A DNA stretch of 58,327 bases. It comes from Hymenobacter persicinus (GTDB lineage: Bacteria; Bacteroidota; Bacteroidia; Cytophagales; Hymenobacteraceae). Made by a program: the position numbers and the translations under genes. Under the pieces are notes generated by a model, which searched no databases, was not told the DNA's origin, and was given only the letters and a program-made list of their open reading frames with translations. The stretch spans positions 1 to 58,327 of the forward strand of contig NZ_SEWE01000034.1 of assembly GCF_004167665.1 (NCBI RefSeq). Direction: 5' to 3'. How positions within the stretch are numbered: the stretch's first letter is position 1; each line of letters opens with the position of its first letter. Below are positions 33,083-40,621 of the stretch, in pieces.

Positions 33083-34693
33083 TTAAAATGGCGGGTCGTC
33101 GTTGCCGAAGTTGCTTTTCGGGAAGGGCGAGGGGCCGGGGCCGCCGTCGTTGATTTTGCTGCCCAGCCGGATGGTGCCGGGTGTGAAGCCGGTTTGCTCG
33201 TCGAAGGTGCTGGCCGGGAAGGCGCCGGTGTTGTACTCGGCGTCCATGCCGAAGCCCCCGCCGTCGAGGTCGGCGAACTTGGTGAACTTGCCGATAAACT
33301 TAAGCTGCACGGTTTCCAAAGAGCCGTTCCGGTGCTTGGCAATGATAACCTCGCCGGTGCCCTGGGTCGGGTTACCCATTTCGTCCTCGGTAATCTTGTA
33401 GTACTCAGGACGGTAGAGAAACACCACCATGTCGGCGTCCTGCTCGATGGAACCCGATTCCCGCAGGTCACTGAGCTGGGGCTTCTTGTCGCCGCCGCGG
33501 GTTTCCACCGAGCGCGAGAGCTGGGACAGCGCCAGCACGGGCACGTTCAGCTCTTTGGCAATACCCTTCAGGGCCCGCGAAATCGAGGCAATTTCCTGTT
33601 CGCGGTTGCCCCCGCCCTTGCCATCCGTGTTGCCCGTCATCAGCTGCAGATAGTCGATGATGATCATCTGGATGTCGTGGTGGGCCTTGAGGCGGCGGCA
33701 CTTGGTGCGCAGCTCCCGGATGCTCAGGCCCGGCGTGTCGTCGATGTAAATCGGGGCCGACGACAGCGCGGAAATCTTGTGATTGAGCTGGGCCCACTCG
33801 TAGTCGGCCAGGTTGCCTTTCTTGATTTTCTCGGAGTCCAGCTCGGCCTCGGCCGAAATCAGACGATTCACGAGCTGGAGCGAGGACATTTCCAGCGAGA
33901 AGATGGCCACCGGCTTCTTGAATTCCACCGCCGCGTTGCGCATGGCCGACACCACGAAGGCGGTTTTACCCATACCGGGTCGGGCGGCAATAATCACCAA
34001 GTCAGAGGGTTGCCAACCCGAGGTGACGCGGTCCAAGGCGGTGAAGCCCGAGGGCACGCCGGTCAGGCCGTCCTTCTGGTTTTTCTTTTCCTCGAGCTCC
34101 TTGATGGCCTTGCCCATCAGGCTGCGCATGTCGTCGAAGTTCTTGCGGATGTTGGATTCCGAGACTTCAAACAGGTCCTGCTCGGTCTTGTCGAGCAGGT
34201 TAAATACGTCGGTGGTATCCTCGAAGGCGTCGCGCTGGATGGTGCTGGCAATGTTGATCAGCTCCCGCTTGATGGCGTTTTCGGTGATGATGCGGGCGTG
34301 GTACTCAATGTTGGCCGCCGAGTTGACCTTGAACGTGAGGTTGGCCACGTAGTGGGCCCCGCCGGCCGTTTCCAGCTCGCCCATCTCCCGCAGCTCGTGC
34401 GTGACGGTCAGGATGTCAATCGGCTCCGACTTGTCGAACAGGTTCAGAATGGCCTTGAAGATGCGGGTGTGGCCTTCCTTGTAAAAGCTCTGGGGCTTGA
34501 GAATGTCGATGACGGTGGTCAGCGCATCCTTTTCCAGCATCAGCGCGCCCAGCACGGCCGCCTCCAGCTCCAGGGCCTGCGGGGGCAGCTTGCCGGCGGC
34601 ACCCGCCGGGCCCGGCTGGGCGGGGCGGCTGTTCCAGGCGGCTTTGGCCCGCGAGGCCGAAAGTTTCAGGCGGTCATCCATTCGGTCATTCAT
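33083..34693 (-). CDS. dnaB: replicative DNA helicase DnaB
   Basis: A 536-residue hexameric replication-fork helicase. The N-terminal DnaG-interacting domain starts at LPPQALELEAAVLGALML (37-54) and is followed by the linker and RecA-like motor. The motor has Walker A ARPGMGKTA (237-245), Walker B IIIDYLQLM, and the H3/H4 elements LSQLSRSVETR and DLRESGSIEQDADMV. The C terminus has a Gly/Pro/Asn-rich tail common in Bacteroidota. ATG at 34693 is chosen; the frame opens with TTG at 34708, but that TTG is part of a -7 element. No intein is present. A terminator follows the stop. Confidence 0.97.
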   Translation of the reverse strand: MNDRMDDRLKLSASRAKAAWNSRPAQPGPAGAAGKLPPQALELEAAVLGALMLEKDALTTVIDILKPQSFYKEGHTRIFKAILNLFDKSEPIDILTVTHELREMGELETAGGAHYVANLTFKVNSAANIEYHARIITENAIKRELINIASTIQRDAFEDTTDVFNLLDKTEQDLFEVSESNIRKNFDDMRSLMGKAIKELEEKKNQKDGLTGVPSGFTALDRVTSGWQPSDLVIIAARPGMGKTAFVVSAMRNAAVEFKKPVAIFSLEMSSLQLVNRLISAEAELDSEKIKKGNLADYEWAQLNHKISALSSAPIYIDDTPGLSIRELRTKCRRLKAHHDIQMIIIDYLQLMTGNTDGKGGGNREQEIASISRALKGIAKELNVPVLALSQLSRSVETRGGDKKPQLSDLRESGSIEQDADMVVFLYRPEYYKITEDEMGNPTQGTGEVIIAKHRNGSLETVQLKFIGKFTKFADLDGGGFGMDAEYNTGAFPASTFDEQTGFTPGTIRLGSKINDGGPGPSPFPKSNFGNDDPPF

Positions 34694-34705
34694 CGTGTAC
34701 TTGAG

Positions 34706-34735
34706 CAAATCTAACCCAAAAGGGGCACAAAGCTA
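34706..34735 (-). promoter_or_regulatory. two candidate -7 elements, dnaB
   Basis: Minus-strand TAGATTTG (34713-34706) and TAGCTTTG (34735-34728) both match TAnnTTTG perfectly. Neither has a TTG at the ideal distance. They lie 12 and 34 nt before the ATG at 34693 and could be tandem promoters. Confidence 0.5.
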
Positions 34736-34830
34736 ACGGCTCAACCGCAGAATATGGGGCAAGAAAAAACTCTTTCTTTTCGGTACCTTGTCCGGAGAGG
34801 TCCGGTCCGGCGGCCAATGCGGGGGTTTGC

Positions 34831-34838
34831 TACCTTTG
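34831..34838 (+). promoter_or_regulatory. -7 element, mpl operon
   Basis: A perfect TACCTTTG, 42 nt before the mpl start. No TTG at the expected -33 position. Confidence 0.55.
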
Positions 34839-34880
34839 CGCCCCCTGTTAAGCTTATCCGCCCCGCTTTAGTTTTCCTGA

Positions 34881-36266
34881 ATGGCCGCTACGCCCGCTTC
34901 CCTGAACCGCCTGCACCTGATTGCCACCGGCGGCAGCATCATGCACAACCTGGCTTTGGCCCTGCACCGCCGCGGCGCCCAGGTCACGGGCTCCGACGAC
35001 GAAATCTTTGAGCCCGCCAAAGGCCGCCTGGCCGCCGCGGGCCTGCTGCCGGCCCAGGAAGGCTGGTTTCCCGAGAAAATCACCACCGACTTGGACGCCG
35101 TGATTGTGGGCATGCACGCCCGCGCCGACAACCCCGAGCTGCTGCGGGCCCAGCAATTAGGGCTGCGCATCTACTCGTTTCCGGAGTTTATTTATGAGGC
35201 GTCCCGCGACAAGCAGCGGGTGGTCATTGGCGGCTCCCACGGCAAAACCAGCATCACGTCCCTGATTCTGCACGTGCTGCGCTACCACCAGCGCAAGTTC
35301 GACTACGCCGTGGGTGCCCAGCTCGAGGGCTTCGATTTGATGGTTCAGCTCACCGAGGATGCGCCCATCATCATCATCGAAGGCGACGAGTACCTGTCGT
35401 CGCCGATTGACCGGCGGCCCAAGTTTCACCTTTACCAGCACCACATCGGCCTGATTTCGGGCATCAGCTGGGACCATATCAACGTGTTTCCCACGGAGGA
35501 AGACTACCGGGAGCAGTTCCGCATCTTCGCCGAAATGACGCCCAAGGCCGGGGTCTTGATTTACGACCAGAACGACGAGCAGGTCCAGCTCGTGACCGTA
35601 CCGACCAACCCCGACGTGACCTACATCGGCTACGGCCCCCACGAGCACGTCGTCCGGGACGGCAAAACCCTGCTTATCACCAAGAAGGACGAAGAAGTGC
35701 CGATTCAGGTGTTCGGCGACCATAACCTGCGCAACATCTCGGCCGCCAAGGAAGTCTGCAAGCAGCTCGGCATCAAGGGCAAGGACTTCTACGAGGCCCT
35801 GGCCACGTTCAAGGGCGCGGCCCGCCGCCTGGAAAAAGTGGGCGAGGGCGCCGACTCGGTGGTGTACAAGGACTTTGCCCACGCCCCGAGCAAGCTCAAG
35901 GCCACGGCCACGGCGTTTAAGAAGCAGTACCCCAAGCGCCGCTTGGTGGCCTGCCTGGAGCTGCACACGTTTAGCTCCCTGAACCCCGCGTTTCTGCCCC
36001 AGTACGCCCACACCTTCGACGCGCCCGACGTGGCCGTGGTCTACTTCAACCCCCACGTGCTGGAGCACAAGCGCCTGCCCCCGCTGCCTCCCGAGGCCGT
36101 CCAAACGGCCTTCCAGCGCCCCGACCTCAAAGTGTTTACCGACAGCAAGGCCCTGGCCGCCTTCCTGCACGAGCAGAACTGGCAGGATACGAACCTGCTG
36201 ATGATGACCTCGGGCACCTTCGACGGGCTCGACCTGAACCAGCTGGCCGCCGAAGTAACCAAGTAA
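34881..36266 (+). CDS. mpl: Mur ligase, murein tripeptide ligase (Mpl-like)
   Basis: A 461-residue ATP-dependent Mur ligase. The N-terminal domain has HLIATGGSIMHNLALAL (GxGGxxM-like). The ATP loop is GGSHGKTS (117-124), the middle domain has IIEGDEYLSS and SGISWDHINVFP, and the C-terminal domain starts at DFAHAPSKLKATA. This pattern is typical of Mpl, which re-attaches recycled L-Ala-D-Glu-mDap to UDP-MurNAc in peptidoglycan recycling. MurC is the main alternative, but the DEYLSSPIDRRPKF stretch favours Mpl. The hydrolase gene follows after 4 nt and is co-transcribed. Confidence 0.9.
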   Translation: MAATPASLNRLHLIATGGSIMHNLALALHRRGAQVTGSDDEIFEPAKGRLAAAGLLPAQEGWFPEKITTDLDAVIVGMHARADNPELLRAQQLGLRIYSFPEFIYEASRDKQRVVIGGSHGKTSITSLILHVLRYHQRKFDYAVGAQLEGFDLMVQLTEDAPIIIIEGDEYLSSPIDRRPKFHLYQHHIGLISGISWDHINVFPTEEDYREQFRIFAEMTPKAGVLIYDQNDEQVQLVTVPTNPDVTYIGYGPHEHVVRDGKTLLITKKDEEVPIQVFGDHNLRNISAAKEVCKQLGIKGKDFYEALATFKGAARRLEKVGEGADSVVYKDFAHAPSKLKATATAFKKQYPKRRLVACLELHTFSSLNPAFLPQYAHTFDAPDVAVVYFNPHVLEHKRLPPLPPEAVQTAFQRPDLKVFTDSKALAAFLHEQNWQDTNLLMMTSGTFDGLDLNQLAAEVTK

Positions 36267-36270
36267 GCTG

Positions 36271-36972
36271 ATGAAGCCTCACCTGCTGTTATTGCACGGC
36301 GCCCTGGGCTCGGCCCAGGAGCTTAAGCCCCTGGCCCGGGAGCTCAGCCAGTTCTACCAGGTTCACCCGCTCACGCTGAGCGGGCACGGGGGCCGGGAGC
36401 TGGTGGCCGGGGAGTTTACGATGCTGCATTTTGCCCGGGAAGTGCAGCAATACATCAGCCAGCACCAACTTTCTGACGTGCACGTGTTCGGCTTCAGCAT
36501 GGGCGGCTACGTGGCCCTGACCAGTGCCTTGCTGGCTCCGGGCACTATCAAGTCCATCACGACGCTGGGAACCAAGTTCAACTGGAACGCCGAAACCGTG
36601 GGGCCGGAAACCCGGCTGCTCAACCCGGCCTCGATTCAGGAGAAGGTGCCGCAGTTCGCCGAACACCTGGCCCGGGTCCACGCTCCCACGCCCTGGGGCG
36701 CGGTGGTAGACGCCACGGCGGGCCTACTCCGGCAGCTGGCCGCCAACCCGCCCCTGACGGCCGAAAGCCTGGCTACCATCCGTATTCCGGTGCAGGTGCT
36801 GGTAGGTGAGCTGGACAAAACCGCCGACGTGGATGCTTCCCGGCAGTTTGCCACCTACCTGCCCCACGCCACCTTCGAAATCATTATGAACACGCCCCAC
36901 CCGTTGGAGCGCGTGAACCCGGATTTCCTCGCCGGCCGTATCGTGGCCCTTATTGCCGCCACGCAAGCCTAG
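36271..36972 (+). CDS. alpha/beta hydrolase
   Basis: A 233-residue cytosolic alpha/beta hydrolase. The oxyanion loop is LLHGALGS (7-14), the nucleophile elbow is GFSMGG (74-79, Ser76), and the likely acid and base are Asp182 (VGELDKTAD) and His210 (MNTPHPLERV). The cap region is short and helical. It resembles BioH/MenH-type carboxylesterases, but the substrate cannot be named. It starts 4 nt after mpl and shares its promoter and terminator, so a link to envelope precursor recycling is possible but unproven. Confidence 0.88.
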   Translation: MKPHLLLLHGALGSAQELKPLARELSQFYQVHPLTLSGHGGRELVAGEFTMLHFAREVQQYISQHQLSDVHVFGFSMGGYVALTSALLAPGTIKSITTLGTKFNWNAETVGPETRLLNPASIQEKVPQFAEHLARVHAPTPWGAVVDATAGLLRQLAANPPLTAESLATIRIPVQVLVGELDKTADVDASRQFATYLPHATFEIIMNTPHPLERVNPDFLAGRIVALIAATQA

Positions 36973-36994
36973 CCAGGGCCGCCGTACTCCTTCT

Positions 36995-37030
36995 AAAAAA
37001 GCCCGCTGCTGCCTGCTGCGGGCTTTTTTT
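36995..37030 (+). terminator. terminator of the mpl-hydrolase operon
   Basis: The stem GCCCGC (37001-37006) pairs with GCGGGC (37018-37023), flanked by A6 and T7. Confidence 0.85.
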
Positions 37031-37117
37031 GTAGGCTGACGACCAGCAGCCAATTCCACCCGCACTCAGAACAATGTTTTTTCGCGGCCGCCATTTCCAG
37101 GAAATCATGCAAACCGC

Positions 37118-37125
37118 TATTTTTG
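37118..37125 (+). promoter_or_regulatory. -7 element, MarR-GNAT gene
   Basis: A perfect TATTTTTG, 29 nt before the start codon and directly followed by a palindrome. Confidence 0.6.
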
Positions 37126-37141
37126 CGTAAGTACTTACACA
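37124..37141. promoter_or_regulatory. palindromic operator, MarR-GNAT gene
   Basis: GTAAGTACTTAC (37127-37138) is a perfect 12-bp palindrome, extended by TG/CA pairs to 18 bp with one mismatched pair. It overlaps the predicted transcription start, 1 nt after the -7 box, which is the usual position for MarR autorepression. Confidence 0.65.
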
Positions 37142-37154
37142 AATACTTTCACTT

Positions 37155-38108
37155 ATGGACTTTCTGCAACAGTTGGGTCCCGTGGCTTTGGGTAGCCGCC
37201 TGCGCCGGCTCAGTGAGCAACTCACGGCCGAGGCTGCCGGCATCTATGCCGACTACGGTCTGAATTTCCAGCCCCGCTGGTACCCGGTTTTTTATCTGGT
37301 GGCCCAGCAGCCCGGCATTGCCAGCAACGAAGTGGCCGAGCAGATTGGACACACCCACGCCTCGGTCAGTCAGATTGTCAAGGAGCTGCTGCGCCACGAG
37401 CTGCTCACCATGACCCCGGACCCGCAGGACCAGCGCCGTCGTCGTTTGCAGCTCACCGCGCGCGGACACGAAGTGCTGCCCCACCTGCGTGCCCAAACGG
37501 CGGACGTGCGCCGGAGCATGGACGAGCTGCTGGCCGAAACCGAGCCCAGCCTGTGGTCGGCCTTGCACGCCTTTGAGCAGCAGCTCCGCCGTCAGCCCCT
37601 GCGCCAGCGGGTGGCCGCCGCACGCCAGCGCCGGGCAGCCGCTCCGGTGGTGTTGCGCGACTACCGAGCCGGGGACCAGCCTGCCTTCCGCCAGCTCAAC
37701 GTGGATTGGATTGCGCGCTACTTCACCCTCGAGCCCGCCGACCTGAAAGCCCTCGACCATCCTCAGGAGTATATTCTGGCCCCGGGCGGCGCTATTCTGC
37801 TGGCCGAAATTGCCGGGGAAGTGGTGGGAACCTGCGCCCTGCTCCGCATGCCCGAAACCGGCAGCTACGAGCTGGCCAAGATGGCCGTGTCGCCAGCCGT
37901 GCAGGGCCGGCAGATTGGCTTTCTGCTCGGGCAGGCCGCCCTGCAGCGGGTGCGGGAGCTGGGCGGCCGCCGGGTGTACCTGGAAAGCAACTCCGTGCTG
38001 ACGCCGGCTTTAAGCCTGTACCGCAAGCTTGGCTTCCAGCCCTTGGCTCAGCCCCTGCCCTCACCCTACGCCCGGGCCGACGTGCAGATGGAACTGCTGC
38101 TCCCCTGA
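37155..38108 (+). CDS. MarR-type regulator fused to GNAT acetyltransferase
   Basis: A 317-residue two-domain protein. Residues 1 to about 145 form a MarR winged helix (YPVFYLVAQQPGIASNEVAE, THASVSQIVKELLRHELL, DPQDQRRRRLQLT wing). From about 160 (VVLRDYRAGDQPAFRQLNVD) comes a GNAT domain with LAKMAVSPAVQGRQIGFLLG as the acetyl-CoA loop and YRKLGFQPL near the end. The full-length fusion is in one frame without a break and is a known architecture in Bacteria. It probably senses a small molecule and may also acetylate it. A palindrome at its promoter suggests autoregulation. A bidirectional terminator follows. Confidence 0.9.
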   Translation: MDFLQQLGPVALGSRLRRLSEQLTAEAAGIYADYGLNFQPRWYPVFYLVAQQPGIASNEVAEQIGHTHASVSQIVKELLRHELLTMTPDPQDQRRRRLQLTARGHEVLPHLRAQTADVRRSMDELLAETEPSLWSALHAFEQQLRRQPLRQRVAAARQRRAAAPVVLRDYRAGDQPAFRQLNVDWIARYFTLEPADLKALDHPQEYILAPGGAILLAEIAGEVVGTCALLRMPETGSYELAKMAVSPAVQGRQIGFLLGQAALQRVRELGGRRVYLESNSVLTPALSLYRKLGFQPLAQPLPSPYARADVQMELLLP

Positions 38109-38135
38109 TGCGGCTGCTCATCAGTCCATTTGGCA

Positions 38136-38172
38136 CGAAACAGGCCCGCTACACATGCAGCGGGCCTGTTTT
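38136..38172. terminator. bidirectional terminator
   Basis: A 12-bp perfect stem (AACAGGCCCGCT at 38139-38150 with 38159-38170) separates the MarR-GNAT gene from the convergent lipoprotein operon. Its right arm overlaps the stop codon of the 37-aa ORF. Confidence 0.85.
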
Positions 38173-38284
38173 ATTCGTTGTCCTCGGGCTTGGGCAGCGC
38201 CGGGGGCTTAGGGCGGCGCTTATCCGACACTACCAGCAGCGCCAGGGCGGTCAGGCTGAGGCGCAGGAGCCATTTGCGGTTCAT
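38171..38284 (-). CDS. 37-aa single-helix membrane microprotein
   Basis: A small ORF starting at 38284 with ATG that overlaps the TGA of the upstream lipoprotein gene by 4 nt (ATGA), a translational-coupling arrangement. The product begins MNRKWLLRLSLTALALLVVS, one likely transmembrane or signal helix with a positive N terminus, followed by a short basic, Pro-rich tail ending PKPEDNE. It ends exactly at the hairpin terminator, as expected for the last gene of the unit. No family is recognised. Confidence 0.6.
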   Translation of the reverse strand: MNRKWLLRLSLTALALLVVSDKRRPKPPALPKPEDNE

Positions 38285-38844
38285 TTGCGGAAGATGCCGT
38301 TGGTGTTTTCCACGACCAGGTCGCAGCGGCTGCCCCCGCTATTGTCTTCGCAGGTGGTGCCCACAATCCGGTTTTTCTCGAAGGAGAAGTAACAGAAGTT
38401 GCAGCCCACGCTGGTCACGATGTAGCGCTCCGCGTTGGAGTTCAGATACAGGCTCTTATCCGTCGAAGTTTCCAGCGGAATGGCCATCGAGCGGAACATT
38501 CCGTCGCGCAGCCCCAGGCCCACCAGGTAGTAAACGGGTTTGTCCTTGGCATTTTCCTGCACCTTGCGGATCATGGTCTTGTCGACCACGGTGCCGTCGT
38601 GAAACTCCCGGATAAAGGCCGAGGCCAGCTGGGCCCGCGGAATCAGGTACTCCACTTTGCCCTCGGCAATGCGGGCCACCTGCTTGCTGGTGGCTTCGAG
38701 CTGCCGCCGCCGGGCTTCGTCGGGAGCATCGGTGGGCGAGCTGACTTCCGGGAAACCACCCTTGGGCTTGGTGGTTTCGCAGGCGCTCAGCCCGGCGGCG
38801 GCCGTCAGGGCCGTAAGCAGTAAAAAACGACTGGTTATCTTCAT
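38281..38844 (-). CDS. hypothetical lipoprotein (187 aa)
   Basis: A 187-residue lipoprotein with a lipobox ending LSAC (Cys22). The mature part begins with a Pro/Ser/Asp-rich linker and an Arg/Glu-rich helix (DEARRRQLEATSKQVARIAE), then a mixed alpha/beta region. Four Cys in the C-terminal third (SVGCNFCYF, TTCEDNS, SRCDL) could form disulfides or bind metal. No family recognised. It is 24 nt downstream of the M48 peptidase gene and 4-nt overlapped with the microprotein gene, so the three form one unit. Confidence 0.8.
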   Translation of the reverse strand: MKITSRFLLLTALTAAAGLSACETTKPKGGFPEVSSPTDAPDEARRRQLEATSKQVARIAEGKVEYLIPRAQLASAFIREFHDGTVVDKTMIRKVQENAKDKPVYYLVGLGLRDGMFRSMAIPLETSTDKSLYLNSNAERYIVTSVGCNFCYFSFEKNRIVGTTCEDNSGGSRCDLVVENTNGIFRK

Positions 38845-38868
38845 CAGGATGGGGCCAAACCCCGGCGG

Positions 38869-39669
38869 TTAGCGGGGCTTGTAGTATTTCTGGGCCTCGG
38901 GCAGCTCCCGCTGGATGTCAGCAATGCGGGTGCCGTTGGAGGGGTGGGTCGAGAGGAATTCGGGCGGCGAAGCCTGGTTTTCGCGGGCATCCATGCGCTG
39001 CCAGAAGGCAATTGCGCCGTTGGGGTCGTAGCCGGCCAGGGCCATGAAGATCAGCCCCAGGTGGTCGGCTTCCGACTCCTGGTTGCGGCCGTATTTGAGC
39101 AAACCCACCGAGGTGCCTACCCCGAAGGCCTGCAGGGCCAACTGCTGGGTGGCCGGGGCATTGGAAGCCAGCGCCGCCGACAGCGCCTGCCCGCCGAGCT
39201 GCTGCACCAGGCCCTGACTCATGCGCTCCGAGCCGTGCTTGGCCACGGCGTGGGCAATTTCGTGGCCCATGACCACGGCCAGCCCGTTTTCGTCCTGGGT
39301 GGTGGGCAGAATGCCGGTATACACGGCCACCTTGCCGCCGGGCATGCACCAGGCGTTTTCCTGCTTGTCCTCAATCAGGTTGAACTCCCACTGGTAGCCA
39401 GCCAGCTGGTCCTGGGCATTCTGGGAGCGGAAATAGGTTTCCACGGCCTGCTGAATGCGCTGCCCCACCCGTTTCACCAGGGCCGTCTGGGCGGCGTTGT
39501 TGGAAAGCGTGCTGGTGCGGAGCACCTCGGCGTACTGCTGCTGGGCCAGCGAGATAATCTCGCTGTCGGACACCAGGCTGAGCTGGCGGCGGCCCGTGAT
39601 GGGGACGGTGGTGCAGCCGGAGGCGGCGAGCAGACCGGCGCAGAGGACGAACTGTTTGAGGTTGAGCAT
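38869..39669 (-). CDS. M48-family zinc metalloprotease, lipoprotein (BepA/LoiP-like)
   Basis: A 266-residue lipoprotein (lipobox LLAASGC, Cys19) with a periplasm-facing M48 peptidase domain. The zinc site is HEIAH (136-140) with the third ligand expected in NQESEADHLG. CMPGGKVAVYTGIL before the helix is typical of the Oma1/BepA/LoiP group, which degrades or refolds outer-membrane proteins. The ATG at 39669 is chosen; the frame from 39816 adds a proline-rich stretch not in the family. It heads a likely operon with the 187-aa lipoprotein and the microprotein, and is divergent from the FAH-family gene. Confidence 0.92.
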   Translation of the reverse strand: MLNLKQFVLCAGLLAASGCTTVPITGRRQLSLVSDSEIISLAQQQYAEVLRTSTLSNNAAQTALVKRVGQRIQQAVETYFRSQNAQDQLAGYQWEFNLIEDKQENAWCMPGGKVAVYTGILPTTQDENGLAVVMGHEIAHAVAKHGSERMSQGLVQQLGGQALSAALASNAPATQQLALQAFGVGTSVGLLKYGRNQESEADHLGLIFMALAGYDPNGAIAFWQRMDARENQASPPEFLSTHPSNGTRIADIQRELPEAQKYYKPR

Positions 39670-39865
39670 AGCGAAAGAGTGGCGTAGGTGGAAAAAGAGC
39701 GGCGCGGCCGCGCGGCGGGGCAGCCGGCGGCCAAAACGGGCCAGGCCCGGTAGTTGGGGTGCTATACGTCGGGCGGCGGGTAAAATGTTTGGCTTGGCCG
39801 GGCCAACGGCAGCCACCGGGGTTACGTAGGCAGCATTTCCGGTTTTTCGGGCCGTGAATTAGCGC

Positions 39866-39873
39866 TATTTTTG
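39866..39873 (+). promoter_or_regulatory. -7 element, FAH-family gene
   Basis: A perfect TATTTTTG, 32 nt before the start codon; no TTG at the ideal -33 spacing. Confidence 0.55.
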
Positions 39874-39905
39874 GCCGACTCCGGTTTCTCCTTCGCCTTT
39901 CCTCC

Positions 39906-40520
39906 ATGAAAATAATCTGTATCGGCCGCAACTACACCGAGCACATTGCCGAGCTCCAGAACGAAACGCCCGACGCGCCCGTCATCTTCCTCAAGCCCGA
40001 CACGGCCCTGCTCCAGCGCAACCAGCCCTTCTTCTACCCCGACTTCAGCCAGGACATTCACCACGAAATCGAGCTGGTACTGCGGGTGAGCAAAAACGGC
40101 AAGAACATCGACGAGAAGTTTGCCCACACCTATTTCGACGCCATCGGCCTGGGCATCGACTTCACGGCCCGCGACCTGCAAAGCAAGCTCAAAAGCAAGG
40201 GCCTGCCCTGGGAGCTGGCCAAGGGCTTCGACGGCTCGGCTCCCCTGGGCACCACCTTCAAGCCAGTTGCTGACTTCGCCGATCTGGCCAACATCAACTT
40301 CCGCCTCGAAGTAAACGGCGAGGTGAAGCAGCGCGGCAACTCCAGCCTGATGCTCCACCCCTTCGCGGTCATCATCAGCTACGTGTCGAAGTTTATCACC
40401 CTGAAAATGGGGGATTTGATTTTCACCGGCACCCCCAGCGGCGTGGGCCCCGTCCAGATTGGCGACCAGCTCACGGGCTATATCGAGGACGAGAAAATCC
40501 TGGATCTGGCGGTGAAATAG
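39906..40520 (+). CDS. fumarylacetoacetate hydrolase-family protein
   Basis: A 204-residue FAH-family enzyme of the short type (YcgM/FAHD1-like), acting as oxaloacetate decarboxylase, acylpyruvase or hydroxymuconate hydrolase/isomerase in characterised members. Seen: ICIGRNYTEHIAEL at the N terminus, then FLKPDTALL, EIELVLRVSKNG (metal-ligand Glu pair), GLGIDFTARDLQ and the DLIFTGTPSGVGPVQIGD loop near the C terminus. Length and motifs are normal. It is cytosolic and monocistronic with its own -7 box, and the M23 peptidase gene follows after 101 nt. Confidence 0.92.
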   Translation: MKIICIGRNYTEHIAELQNETPDAPVIFLKPDTALLQRNQPFFYPDFSQDIHHEIELVLRVSKNGKNIDEKFAHTYFDAIGLGIDFTARDLQSKLKSKGLPWELAKGFDGSAPLGTTFKPVADFADLANINFRLEVNGEVKQRGNSSLMLHPFAVIISYVSKFITLKMGDLIFTGTPSGVGPVQIGDQLTGYIEDEKILDLAVK

Positions 40521-40621
40521 CCCCCGCCCGCATGCGTTTTTGTTGATTGAGCCGTTTGCAGGACCCGGACGTTTCCGTTTGGGCCCTACCCCGGCGCCGT
40601 GCCCGTTGATTGATTTTCCGA

